Assembly (NCBI GenBank): GCA_036495425.1 | Contig: DASXMW010000031.1 | Span: forward strand, 1 to 64,000 | Length of the DNA stretch: 64,000 nt | DNA from: Bog-532 sp036495425 | GTDB lineage: Bacteria > Actinomycetota > Actinomycetes > Streptosporangiales > Streptosporangiaceae | Reading direction: 5' to 3' | In this document: in pieces, positions 46,338-53,620 of the stretch | How the letters are laid out: every line of letters begins with the position of its first letter | How positions within the stretch are numbered: the stretch's first letter is position 1 | The notes under the pieces: model-generated | What the model was told of the DNA's origin: nothing | Databases searched by the model: none | What the model saw: the letters and a program-made list of their open reading frames with translations, nothing else | Translations under genes and position numbers: made by a program

Positions 46338-47777
46338 TCAGCCCTTACCGGGATTGAAGATCTGCCTGGGGTCGAGGGCCTGCCGGACCGCGGTCTGCAT
46401 GGCCACCGCCCCCGGGTCGAGTTCGCGCAGCATCCCGTCCCGCTTGAGCAGGCCCACGCCGTGCTCGCCGGTGACCGTGCCGCCCAGCGCGATGGCCTCG
46501 GTCAGCAGTTCGTCGAACGCGGCCTGGGCCGCGTCCCGGGCCGCGTCGTCCCCGGCCGGGGTGATGATCAGCGGGTGCAGGTTCCCGTCGCCGGCGTGGG
46601 CGATGGTGGCGATCCGCACCCCGTGCCGGGCCCCGATGGTGCCGATCCGCTCCAGCATGGCCGGGACCTGGGAGCGCGGCACGCACACATCCTCGGTGAG
46701 CACCGGCCCCAGCCGCTCGAAGGCCGGGTAGGCCAGCCGCCTGGCGTCGAACAGCGCCTCGGCCTCGGCGTCGTCGGTGGACTGCTCGGCCCACAGGGCG
46801 CCGGCGTCGGTCATGGTGGCGGCGATGGCGGTGGCTTCGGCCGCCCCGGACTCCCCCGGGGTGTCGACCCGGGCCAGCAGCATGGCCGTGGCGTCGGCGT
46901 CGATACCCAGGTGCTTCCAGTTCTCCACCGCCTCCAGGCAGGACCGGTCGAGCAGTTCCAGCACGGCCGGGGTCAGGCCGCGCCGGGTGATCTCGGCCAC
47001 CGCCCGGCCGGCCGCGACCAGGTCGCCGAACACCGCCACCACCGTGCGCGGGGTGGCGGCCAGGGCGGGCCGCAGCCGCAGGGTCACCTCGGTGACCACG
47101 CCCAGCGTGCCCTCGGACCCGACGAACAGGCCGGCCAGGTCCAGCCCGGCCACGCCCTTGGTGGTGCGGCGGCCGAGCCGGACCGCGTCGCCGTAGGCCG
47201 CCGGGCCGCCCACCACCGCCCGCAGGCCCAGCACGTAGTCCCGGGTCACCCCGTACTTGAGGCAGCACAGGCCGCCCGCGTTGGTGGCCACGTTGCCGCC
47301 GATCGTGGACCAGGGCGCGCTGGCCGGGTCGGGCGGGTACCACAGACCCTGCTCGGCCACGGCCGCCTTGACGTCGTTGTTGACCGCGCCCGGCTGGACC
47401 ACGGCCAGCAGGTTGTCCGGGTCGATCTCCAGCACCTGATTCATGGCGGCCAGGTCGAGCATCACGCAGCCGCCCACCGCGTTGGCCCCGCCGGACAGCC
47501 CGGTGCCCGCCCCGCGCGGTACCACCGGGGCGCCCAGTTCGGCGCAGACCCGGACCACGTGCTGGACGTCGGTCTCGGACCGGGCCCGGACCCCGGCCGC
47601 GGCCCGGCCCGACGGCGCCCACTCCGCGTCGTCGTGGGACAGCGAGGCGAGCACGTCCGGGTCGGTCACGATCCGGTCCGCGGGCAGGACCCGGCTCAGG
47701 GCCTCGATGATCTGGGCCTGGCTGGCCTGGGCTCCGGTGGCTTCCCGGTCTGGCCCGGCGGTACGGCCTGCGTCCAT
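46338..47777 (-). CDS. FAD-linked oxidase, GlcD-like
   Basis: A 479-residue flavoenzyme of the VAO/PCMH family related to glycolate oxidase subunit GlcD and D-lactate dehydrogenase. FAD-binding blocks are 'PVVPRGAGTGLSGGANAVGG' and 'STIGGNVATNAGGLCCLKYG'; the C-terminal cap has 'IATIAHAGDGNLHPLI' with the metal-ligand His residues and 'TVTGEHGVGLLK'. It oxidises a 2-hydroxy acid such as glycolate or lactate. No glcE or glcF follows, so it probably uses another acceptor. Its TAGGGT box lies seven bases upstream of ATG within a bidirectional promoter palindrome. Confidence 0.94.
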   Translation of the reverse strand: MDAGRTAGPDREATGAQASQAQIIEALSRVLPADRIVTDPDVLASLSHDDAEWAPSGRAAAGVRARSETDVQHVVRVCAELGAPVVPRGAGTGLSGGANAVGGCVMLDLAAMNQVLEIDPDNLLAVVQPGAVNNDVKAAVAEQGLWYPPDPASAPWSTIGGNVATNAGGLCCLKYGVTRDYVLGLRAVVGGPAAYGDAVRLGRRTTKGVAGLDLAGLFVGSEGTLGVVTEVTLRLRPALAATPRTVVAVFGDLVAAGRAVAEITRRGLTPAVLELLDRSCLEAVENWKHLGIDADATAMLLARVDTPGESGAAEATAIAATMTDAGALWAEQSTDDAEAEALFDARRLAYPAFERLGPVLTEDVCVPRSQVPAMLERIGTIGARHGVRIATIAHAGDGNLHPLIITPAGDDAARDAAQAAFDELLTEAIALGGTVTGEHGVGLLKRDGMLRELDPGAVAMQTAVRQALDPRQIFNPGKG

Positions 47778-47784
47778 GCCTCCG

Positions 47785-47801
47785 ACCCTAAGCGCTAGGG
47801 T
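47785..47801. promoter_or_regulatory. back-to-back -10 palindrome of the glcD-like and FKBP genes
   Basis: ACCCTA (47785-47790), AGCGC, TAGGGT (47796-47801). The left arm read on the minus strand is TAGGGT, seven bases before the GlcD-like ATG; the right arm is the same box pointing toward the FKBP gene. One site may serve, or be competed for by, both transcripts. Confidence 0.5.
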
Positions 47802-47842
47802 GGGCTGATCCTGGACGCCGACTGACTGTAGGAGACATCCGT

Positions 47843-48214
47843 ATGAGCACCGAGAAGCCCGAGGTCGACTTCCCCGGTGGCGAGCCCCCGGCTGACCTTC
47901 AGATCACCGACATCAAGGAAGGCGGCGGCGAGGTGGCCAAGGCGGGCGACATGGTGCAGGTGCACTACGTCGGCGTCGCCTACTCCACCGGCGAGGAGTT
48001 CGACTCCAGCTACGACCGCGGCGACCCGCTGGAGTTCCAGCTGGGCGCGGGCCGGGTCATCGCCGGCTGGGACCAGGGCGTCCAGGGCATGCGGGTCGGC
48101 GGCCGCCGCCAGCTCGTGATCCCGCCCCACCTGGCCTACGGCGACCGCGGCGCCGGCAACGTCATCGCCCCCGGCGAGACCTTGATTTTCGTCTGCGACC
48201 TGGTCGGCGTCTGA
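47843..48214 (+). CDS. FKBP-type peptidyl-prolyl isomerase
   Basis: A 123-residue cytosolic FKBP. The fold blocks are complete: 'GDMVQVHYVGVAYSTGEEFD', 'PLEFQLGAGRVIAGWDQGVQ', 'GMRVGGRRQLVIPPHLAYGD' and the C-terminal 'ETLIFVCDLV'. The active-site Tyr, Asp, Phe, Trp and Tyr positions of FKBP12 are all present. It catalyses proline cis-trans isomerisation in folding proteins. TAGGAGA precedes the ATG. No export signal, unlike many actinobacterial FKBPs. Confidence 0.96.
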   Translation: MSTEKPEVDFPGGEPPADLQITDIKEGGGEVAKAGDMVQVHYVGVAYSTGEEFDSSYDRGDPLEFQLGAGRVIAGWDQGVQGMRVGGRRQLVIPPHLAYGDRGAGNVIAPGETLIFVCDLVGV

Positions 48215-48220
48215 CCCGAG

Positions 48221-48259
48221 ACCAGCGGCCCGGAGCGGTGCCCGGTTCGGGCCGTTGGT
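48221..48259 (+). terminator. 12-bp hairpin after the FKBP gene
   Basis: ACCAGCGGCCCG (48221-48232) pairs with CGGGCCGTTGGT (48248-48259) with a single G-U pair and a 15-base loop, six bases past the stop. The palindrome TGGCGCCA (48263-48270) follows it. Confidence 0.75.
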
Positions 48260-48297
48260 CCCTGGCGCCAGCCCAGGCGGCGCGTATCGTGCGGATC

Positions 48298-49176
48298 ATG
48301 ACTGAGACCACGAGCGCCCCGGGCGCGGTGGGACCCGGTGGGGGGCAGTCGCTGAGCAAGGCGGGCGCGTCCCAGCTCCGGTACCGCAAGAGCGTCACCT
48401 TACTGACCGACGCCGAAGTCGACGCGCTGAGATCGGCGATCTCGGCCATGACCGGCCTGAGCGACGACCGCGGGTTCGGTTACTGGGCCGGCCTTCACGG
48501 CCTGCCCCTGCCGATCTCGTGCACCCACGGCACCTCGCTGTTCCTGCCGTGGCACCGGGCCTACCTGTACTACTTCGAGCAGTACCTGCTGGACGTGATG
48601 CCGGCCGGCCAGGCCGTGAGCCTGCCCTGGTGGGACTGGTCGGCGCAGACCGGCATCCCGGCCAGCTACGCCACCCCGGAGCTGCCCGGGGGCGGCCCGA
48701 ACCCGCTGGCCAGCGCGCCGGTCACCGGCATCCCGGACCTTCAGTTCACGGAGATGAACGTGCCCCGGGCCGAGCAGACGTCCCGGACGCCGGGGCCGGA
48801 CGGGCCCGGGCACGGGTCCGCGGGGCTGCCCAGTGCCGCCGAGGTGGCCGCGGTCCTCCGGCTCGAGGACTTCGACGACTTCTCGGGGCAGCTGGAAGAC
48901 CTGCACAACCGGGTGCATGTGTGGGTGGGCGGCACGATGAGCGAGATCCCGGTGGCGGCGTTCGACCCGTTGTTCTGGGCCCACCACACGATGATCGACC
49001 GCCTGTGGGCGATCTGGCAGCAGGCCCACCACGGGGCCGGGGTCGGGTCGGTGCCGTCCAGCTTCCCGCTGGGCCCGTTCCCGACGCTCAACGTCGGCCA
49101 GACGCTGAGCATCACCGCGCTCGGCTACCAGTACGCGGCGGCCACCAGTTCGGCCGCACCGGCCGGGGGGAACTGA
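48298..49176 (+). CDS. tyrosinase (type 3 copper oxidase)
   Basis: A 292-residue tyrosinase/catechol-oxidase that hydroxylates and oxidises phenols. CuA ligands are H67 ('GLHGLP'), H77 ('SCTHGTS') and H86 ('PWHRAYL'); CuB ligands are H203 and H207 ('LHNRVHVWVGG') and H229 or H230 ('WAHHTMIDRLW'). Cys75 forms a C-T-H with H77, the motif that yields a Cys-His thioether in Neurospora tyrosinase and molluscan haemocyanin; Streptomyces MelC2 lacks it. There is no signal peptide and no MelC1 caddie gene upstream. The next gene starts one base after the stop. Confidence 0.94.
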   Translation: MTETTSAPGAVGPGGGQSLSKAGASQLRYRKSVTLLTDAEVDALRSAISAMTGLSDDRGFGYWAGLHGLPLPISCTHGTSLFLPWHRAYLYYFEQYLLDVMPAGQAVSLPWWDWSAQTGIPASYATPELPGGGPNPLASAPVTGIPDLQFTEMNVPRAEQTSRTPGPDGPGHGSAGLPSAAEVAAVLRLEDFDDFSGQLEDLHNRVHVWVGGTMSEIPVAAFDPLFWAHHTMIDRLWAIWQQAHHGAGVGSVPSSFPLGPFPTLNVGQTLSITALGYQYAAATSSAAPAGGN

Positions 49177-49177
49177 G

Positions 49178-49642
49178 ATGGCTGACTTCACCGCCAACCC
49201 GCTGACGGTCACGCTGACCGCGCCGGCCGAGTCCTACCGCCGGGCCGACCTGGAGTTCCACGGTGTCGACCACGGACGTGCCAGCTACGAGGGCCGCCTG
49301 TTCGTCAACAACCCGGACGCGGGCCCGCAGACCCCGACCGACGATCCGAGCTACGTGGGATCGTTCTGGATCTTCGGGCACGGTGGCTGCGCGGGCGACG
49401 AGGGGCACTGCGACCCGCCGGAGGGCCGCCGGCCGTTCGACTTCCGGGCCGAGCACCAGCTGACCCCGATGAGCAAGATCGTCATCGTCACCGAGCGGCT
49501 CCGTGGCCTGGTCCGCCCGGGCGCAGAGTTCACGGTCCGGATCGTGCCCTACATCCGGCCGGAACACGCCGGGGCGCTGCCGGACAGCCTGGTCGCGGAC
49601 CTGCTCCAGCTCGAACGGGTGGAACTGCTCACCTATCAGTGA
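49178..49642 (+). CDS. probable polyphenol-oxidase C-terminal-domain partner of tyrosinase
   Basis: A 154-residue soluble beta-sandwich protein. Blocks such as 'ADLEFHGVDHGRASYEGRLF', 'VGSFWIFGHGGCAGDEGHCD' and 'KIVIVTERLRGLVRPGAEFT' resemble the C-terminal shielding domain of plant polyphenol oxidases and haemocyanins, which in those proteins is fused to the copper domain and covers the active site. Here it is a separate gene one base after the tyrosinase stop. The Cys/His cluster 'HGGCAGDEGHC' could bind copper or form a disulfide. A role as inhibitor, stabiliser or copper donor is inferred, not shown. Confidence 0.75.
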   Translation: MADFTANPLTVTLTAPAESYRRADLEFHGVDHGRASYEGRLFVNNPDAGPQTPTDDPSYVGSFWIFGHGGCAGDEGHCDPPEGRRPFDFRAEHQLTPMSKIVIVTERLRGLVRPGAEFTVRIVPYIRPEHAGALPDSLVADLLQLERVELLTYQ

Positions 49643-49721
49643 GGCGGCCCGGATGGCCCAGGGGCACGGCGAGAGCCCCGGCCGGGGCGGGCTCGGGGCG
49701 AGCGATGTGTATCAGGCGGCC

Positions 49722-49763
49722 CGCCCGCAGTTACTGACCAGGTAGGGGAAGTAACTGCGGGCG
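49722..49763. promoter_or_regulatory. perfect 14-bp inverted repeat upstream of EamA gene 2
   Basis: CGCCCGCAGTTACT (49722-49735) and AGTAACTGCGGGCG (49750-49763) are exact reverse complements around a 14-base centre, ending 17 bases before the GTG at 49781. It may be an operator, a leader hairpin that governs access to the GGGGG ribosome-binding site, or the terminator of the tyrosinase pair. Confidence 0.85.
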
Positions 49764-49780
49764 TTTCGCGGGGGGTCATC

Positions 49781-50773
49781 GTGCGCCGCTGTCTGCTGGG
49801 GTTGATCGTGGCGTCCGTCCTGTGGGGCGGCGCGATGAGCGGGACCAAGTTCGCGCTGGGCGCGTTCGCGCCGGTGACGCTGCTGGCCACCGAGCTGGCG
49901 GCGGCCGCGGCCGTGCTGTGGCTGGTCCTGCTGGCCCGCGGCTACCGGGCCCCGCGGGTCTGGTGGCTCCCGGTGATCCTGGGGTTGCTGGAACCGGCCC
50001 TGGCCTATCTGGGCGAGACGCTGGGCCTGTCGATGACCAGCGCGGTGCACGGGGCGCTGCTCAGCGGGCTCGAATCGGCGCTGGTGGTGGTGCTGGCCGC
50101 GCTGGTGCTGCGGGAGACCATCACCCTCGCGGCCGCGCTGGCGGTGCTGGTCGCGGCGGGCGGGCTGGTCGTGCTGGCGGGCCCGGGTGCCAGCCAGGGC
50201 ACGGCAGCGGGCGACCTGCTGGTCGCGGGCGGGGTGCTCAGCGCCAGCCTGTACACGATCGTGGCCAAACGGTTCGACGACGGCTCTGATCCGCTGTCCC
50301 TGACCACCTGGCAGTTCACGGTGGCGGCGCTGGCGGTGGGCGGCGCGGCCACGGTCCGCTGGGCTTCCGGGGCCGAGGCGGCGCCGGTTGCGGTCGCGCC
50401 CCGGTTCTGGCTGGCCGCGGCGCTGGTCGGGGTGGCCGGGTACGGGCTCAGCTTCCTGATCTTCAACACGGTGATCTCCCGGGTTGGCGCCACTCAGGCC
50501 GCGGTGGTGCTCAACCTGATCCCGGTGTTCGCGTTCTTCGGCGCCACCGTGTTCCTGGGCGAGGGCGTGACCTCGGCCGACGTCATCGGGGCGGTCCTGG
50601 TCGGAGGGTCGGTGCTGTACTTCACCGCCGCCGACTGTCGCCCGGGATCTGGTGCTGAATCTCCGGCCACGGCAGCGGCAGCGCCCGGTGCGGCAGCGGA
50701 GCCTTTTTCCGCGTGTATCGGGTGGCCGGGCCCCGGCTCCGTCCGGGAAGATGAGAATCGGAGGCCATCATGA
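49781..50773 (+). CDS. EamA-family drug/metabolite exporter
   Basis: A 330-residue inner-membrane protein with ten hydrophobic segments in two EamA repeats ('LLGLIVASVLWGGAMSGTKF' begins the first; 'LVAGGVLSASLYTIVAKRF' the second). The conserved C-terminal 'AAVVLNLIPVFAFFGATVF' and 'LGEGVTSADVIGAVLVGGSV' are present. The last 45 residues are a hydrophilic Ala/Pro tail. The stop overlaps the start of the peptidoglycan-binding protein gene (ATGA). The substrate is unknown. Not closely related to the EamA protein at 568. Confidence 0.92.
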   Translation: MRRCLLGLIVASVLWGGAMSGTKFALGAFAPVTLLATELAAAAAVLWLVLLARGYRAPRVWWLPVILGLLEPALAYLGETLGLSMTSAVHGALLSGLESALVVVLAALVLRETITLAAALAVLVAAGGLVVLAGPGASQGTAAGDLLVAGGVLSASLYTIVAKRFDDGSDPLSLTTWQFTVAALAVGGAATVRWASGAEAAPVAVAPRFWLAAALVGVAGYGLSFLIFNTVISRVGATQAAVVLNLIPVFAFFGATVFLGEGVTSADVIGAVLVGGSVLYFTAADCRPGSGAESPATAAAAPGAAAEPFSACIGWPGPGSVREDENRRPS

Positions 50774-51270
50774 CCACTCCCCTCACCATCGCCGAAGGCG
50801 CGACCGGTTCCGCCGTCCAGTGGGCGCAGTACCTGCTGGTCCGCCGGGCGCTGAGCTACACCCAGCTCGACGGCAGCTTCGGACCGCTCACCCGGACCGC
50901 GGTCGAGCAGTTCCAGCGCGACGCTCAGCTCACGGTGGACGGCATCGTCGGCCCGGCCACCTGGGCCGCCCTCGGCGGCAACGGCTCGCAGCCGCCCACC
51001 CTGACCACCGGTGCCAGCGGGCCCGTCGTCGAAAAGCTGCAGACCATTTTGAACGAAGGTAGGGGCGGCTTCGCCCCGGCCGGCAACCCGGTCCTGGTCC
51101 CCGACGGCCAGTACGGCCCGCAAACCGCCCTGGCCGTCCAGGGCGTCCAGCGCCAGGCCGGCCTGCTCGCCGACGGCATCGTCGCCCTGCAGACCTGGGC
51201 CATCCCCGTCCGCGCGGCCGGCGAAGTGATCGCCGACCTGTGCGGCGTCCCTGCCCCGGGCGGGGGTTAG
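50770..51270 (+). CDS. double peptidoglycan-binding-domain protein without signal peptide
   Basis: A 166-residue protein with two PG_binding_1 modules. The first (about 8-70) contains 'GSAVQWAQYLLVRRALSYTQ' and 'DGSFGPLTRTAVEQFQR...VDGIVGPATWAAL'; the second (about 80-155) 'PVVEKLQTILNE', 'DGQYGPQTALAVQGVQ' and 'LADGIVALQTWAI'. Such modules bind cell-wall stems, but no signal peptide, lipobox or membrane helix is present, so it may act inside the cell, on phage-like or spore structures, or use another export route. ATGA overlap with the exporter gene. Confidence 0.9.
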   Translation: MTTPLTIAEGATGSAVQWAQYLLVRRALSYTQLDGSFGPLTRTAVEQFQRDAQLTVDGIVGPATWAALGGNGSQPPTLTTGASGPVVEKLQTILNEGRGGFAPAGNPVLVPDGQYGPQTALAVQGVQRQAGLLADGIVALQTWAIPVRAAGEVIADLCGVPAPGGG

Positions 51271-51279
51271 CCCAGAGCG

Positions 51280-51750
51280 CTAGCCGACATCGGCGGGGAC
51301 CCGTCCGATGGCCCGGAGCAGGGCACGGGACAGGCGGCTCAAGGGGACGCCGGTGAGCCCGGCGGGGCTGAACCAGCCGACCTCGGACAGCTCGCCGTCG
51401 GCGGGGCGGGGTGTGCCGCTCACGATTTTGGCATCGTAGACCGAGGTCACGTAGGCGGCCCGGTCGCCGTTGGGGTAGGTCACCTCGAAGTCGGGGCCGC
51501 CCAGGGCGGCGATCAGGCCGCGCAGCCGGACCGGGACGCCGATCTCCTCCCGGGCCTCCCGCACCGCGGCTTGGGCGGGTGACTCGCCGATCTCCACCGC
51601 GCCGCCCAGCACGCCCCAGCCGTCGTCGTGGCCCGCATGGCGGACCAGCAGCACCCGCCCGGCCTCATCGACCGGCAGCACCGAGACCGAGGGCAACAGC
51701 AGCAGGTCGTGGCCGACGGCGGCCCGCAGCCGCCGTACGTGCTCAGACAT
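51280..51750 (-). CDS. NUDIX hydrolase
   Basis: A 156-residue Nudix pyrophosphatase. The Nudix box is 'GGAVEIGESPAQAAVREAREEIGV', matching GX5EX7REUXEEXGU (shown here in two parts: GGAVEIGESP, then AAVREAREEIGV). It cleaves a nucleoside diphosphate linked to some moiety. ATG at 51750 is chosen; a GTG two codons upstream is possible. It is the last gene, 32 bp after the DUF4253 gene. Confidence 0.94.
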   Translation of the reverse strand: MSEHVRRLRAAVGHDLLLLPSVSVLPVDEAGRVLLVRHAGHDDGWGVLGGAVEIGESPAQAAVREAREEIGVPVRLRGLIAALGGPDFEVTYPNGDRAAYVTSVYDAKIVSGTPRPADGELSEVGWFSPAGLTGVPLSRLSRALLRAIGRVPADVG

Positions 51751-51782
51751 TCCCACCCGTCACACCGTACGGCGGCGGTCGC

Positions 51783-52598
51783 TCAGTCCCACCAGAACCA
51801 CCAGGTGGTGGCGCCGGGGAGTTCTTCGGCGTAGTCGGAGATACTGCCCTGGCCCTGGGTGATGTTGCCGGTGCAGAAGGCGAAGTGCTCGGCGGCCACG
51901 CCGAACGCCTCGTCGGCGTCGGGGACCGGCCGCTCGACCAGCAGCGCCATGGTGTCGAAGCCCAGGTGCATGAGCCGGGCCCCGAACCGCTCCTCCCACG
52001 AGCGCAGCACCAGGGCCAGCGGGGCCGGGCTGTCCAGGATGTTCACCGCGCCCTTCCAGCCCGCGGCCACCAGCGCGTCGGCGGGCCGGTCGGCCCGGAC
52101 CAGGCCGATGGCGGCGGGCAGGTCCACGGTGGCGGTGGCCGCGGCCAGTTCCCTGGCCGCGGCCAGCCGGCTGGTGCCCGGGGCCAGGCCGGGGAAGGCC
52201 CGGCCGAACGGGGCCAGCAGTTCGGCCGTCTCCTCCGGGTCCTCGTCCTCGTCCGGCACCCCGCCGTCCCACAGCTCGGTGATGACCTCGGTCAGGTCCA
52301 GCCCGTCGACCACGCCGGCGTCCTCGGGTGACAGCTCCCCCTCGGCCCAGGGCCGTTCGGGCTGGCCTTCCAGGGCCGACAGCAGCAGCGGCACCAGGCC
52401 GGACCCGTCCAGGGCGTCGGTCAGGGCCAGCCAGGCCGCGGGCGCGTCGTCGAACTCGGCGCTCAGCCACAGGGCCGGCTCGGCGGTGCGGCCGATCCGG
52501 CGCAGCCCGCGCGGTGTCCCCGGGCGGATCAGCCGCCCCGCGGGCAGCCGGACACCCGCGATCTCCAGCTCCCCCTCGGGCGGCAGCGCCCCATTCAT
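51783..52598 (-). CDS. DUF4253 protein
   Basis: A 271-residue acidic protein with the DUF4253 fold in its C-terminal half: 'ALVAAGWKGAVNILDSPAPL', 'WEERFGARLMHLGFDTMALL' and the ending 'HFAFCTGNITQGQGSISDYA' then 'TTWWFWWD', all typical. The function is unknown. The N-terminal half contains a run of Glu/Asp ('GGVPDEDEDPEETAELL'). It lies 65 bp downstream of the ketopantoate-reductase gene and may be read with that operon. Confidence 0.9.
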   Translation of the reverse strand: MNGALPPEGELEIAGVRLPAGRLIRPGTPRGLRRIGRTAEPALWLSAEFDDAPAAWLALTDALDGSGLVPLLLSALEGQPERPWAEGELSPEDAGVVDGLDLTEVITELWDGGVPDEDEDPEETAELLAPFGRAFPGLAPGTSRLAAARELAAATATVDLPAAIGLVRADRPADALVAAGWKGAVNILDSPAPLALVLRSWEERFGARLMHLGFDTMALLVERPVPDADEAFGVAAEHFAFCTGNITQGQGSISDYAEELPGATTWWFWWD

Positions 52599-52663
52599 CT
52601 CACTGGTCACCGGCCCACTGTCCCGCACCGGACCGACGGCCCGGTGATCACCAGGTGAACCGT

Positions 52664-53620
52664 TCAGGCTGGCGGCAGGGTGGCGACGAAGGCGGCCAGC
52701 TCGTCCAGGTTGGCGCGGGTGTTGGTGCGGCGGCCTTGTTCTATGTCGTGGACGAGGTCGGCGACCTTGGTGATGATGGGGCCGGTGATGTCCTTCAGGA
52801 CTTCGTCGATCTCGGTTTTGCGGTTGCGGACGGCCAGGTCGCGGTAGATGCCGCTGTACTGCTTGGCGCTGCGGCGGTTGAAGCCGGCCAGGCGGTCCAG
52901 GGAGCCGCTGAGGTCGGCGGGGTCGAAGCCGTCGAAGCTTTCCACCGGGACCGGGGCCTGGGCCAGGACTTCGCGGGCGATGGCGATCATCACCGGCTGA
53001 TAGCGGGCGTCGGACAGGTGCTCGGCGATGGTCAGGTCGGACACCGCGCCGGCCCAGAGCATGGCTCCGTAGGCTTCTTTGCCCCACAGGTAGCCGAGCA
53101 CGTTGCCGGTGGGCTCGGCGTACGGGAGCGCGGCGGCCAGGTCCCGCACCCGCGGGGTGACGCGGCCGCCGTCGAGTTCGCCGACGCGGAAGGTCGCGAC
53201 GTTGCCCTGCATGATGCGGCCGGGGGCCATCAGGTCGGCGCCGAAGTTGACGAACGAGGAGATGACCCGGTCCTGGCCGACCGCGGCGGCCAGGGGGCCG
53301 GCGGTGAGGCCGTTCTGGACGGTCAGCACGTAGCCATCGGGGGCCAGGCGGTCCCGCAGCAATTCGGCCGCGGCCCGGGTGTGCAGGCTCTTGACCGCGA
53401 CGATGGCGTGATCGACGCGGCCGGGGAGCTGAGCGGGCGTGATGGCCCGCGCCTGGACCGAGAACTCCTCCACGGGGCCTTCGATCATCAAACCGTGCTC
53501 GCGGATGGCGGCGACGTGGTCTTCGTCGGAGTCGCACAGCGTGATGTCGTGCCCAGCCCGGATCAGGTGCGCGCCCAGCGTGCCGCCGATGGCCCCGGCG
53601 CCGATGATGGTCAGCCTCAT
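52664..53620 (-). CDS. panE: ketopantoate reductase family (PanE/ApbA)
   Basis: A 318-residue NADPH-dependent 2-dehydropantoate 2-reductase family protein. The nucleotide loop is 'LTIIGAGAIGGTLGAHLI'. The catalytic Lys is in 'GYLWGKEAYGAML', with 'VTVQNGL'-like 'LTVQNGLTAGP' and a C-terminal Ser/Glu region ('KTEIDEVLKDITGPI'). It makes pantoate in CoA synthesis, though many paralogues reduce other 2-oxo acids. The coupling (ATGA) to a DUF885 peptidase and the salvage operon suggests a paralogue rather than the housekeeping enzyme; no panB or panC is adjacent. Confidence 0.88.
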   Translation of the reverse strand: MRLTIIGAGAIGGTLGAHLIRAGHDITLCDSDEDHVAAIREHGLMIEGPVEEFSVQARAITPAQLPGRVDHAIVAVKSLHTRAAAELLRDRLAPDGYVLTVQNGLTAGPLAAAVGQDRVISSFVNFGADLMAPGRIMQGNVATFRVGELDGGRVTPRVRDLAAALPYAEPTGNVLGYLWGKEAYGAMLWAGAVSDLTIAEHLSDARYQPVMIAIAREVLAQAPVPVESFDGFDPADLSGSLDRLAGFNRRSAKQYSGIYRDLAVRNRKTEIDEVLKDITGPIITKVADLVHDIEQGRRTNTRANLDELAAFVATLPPA

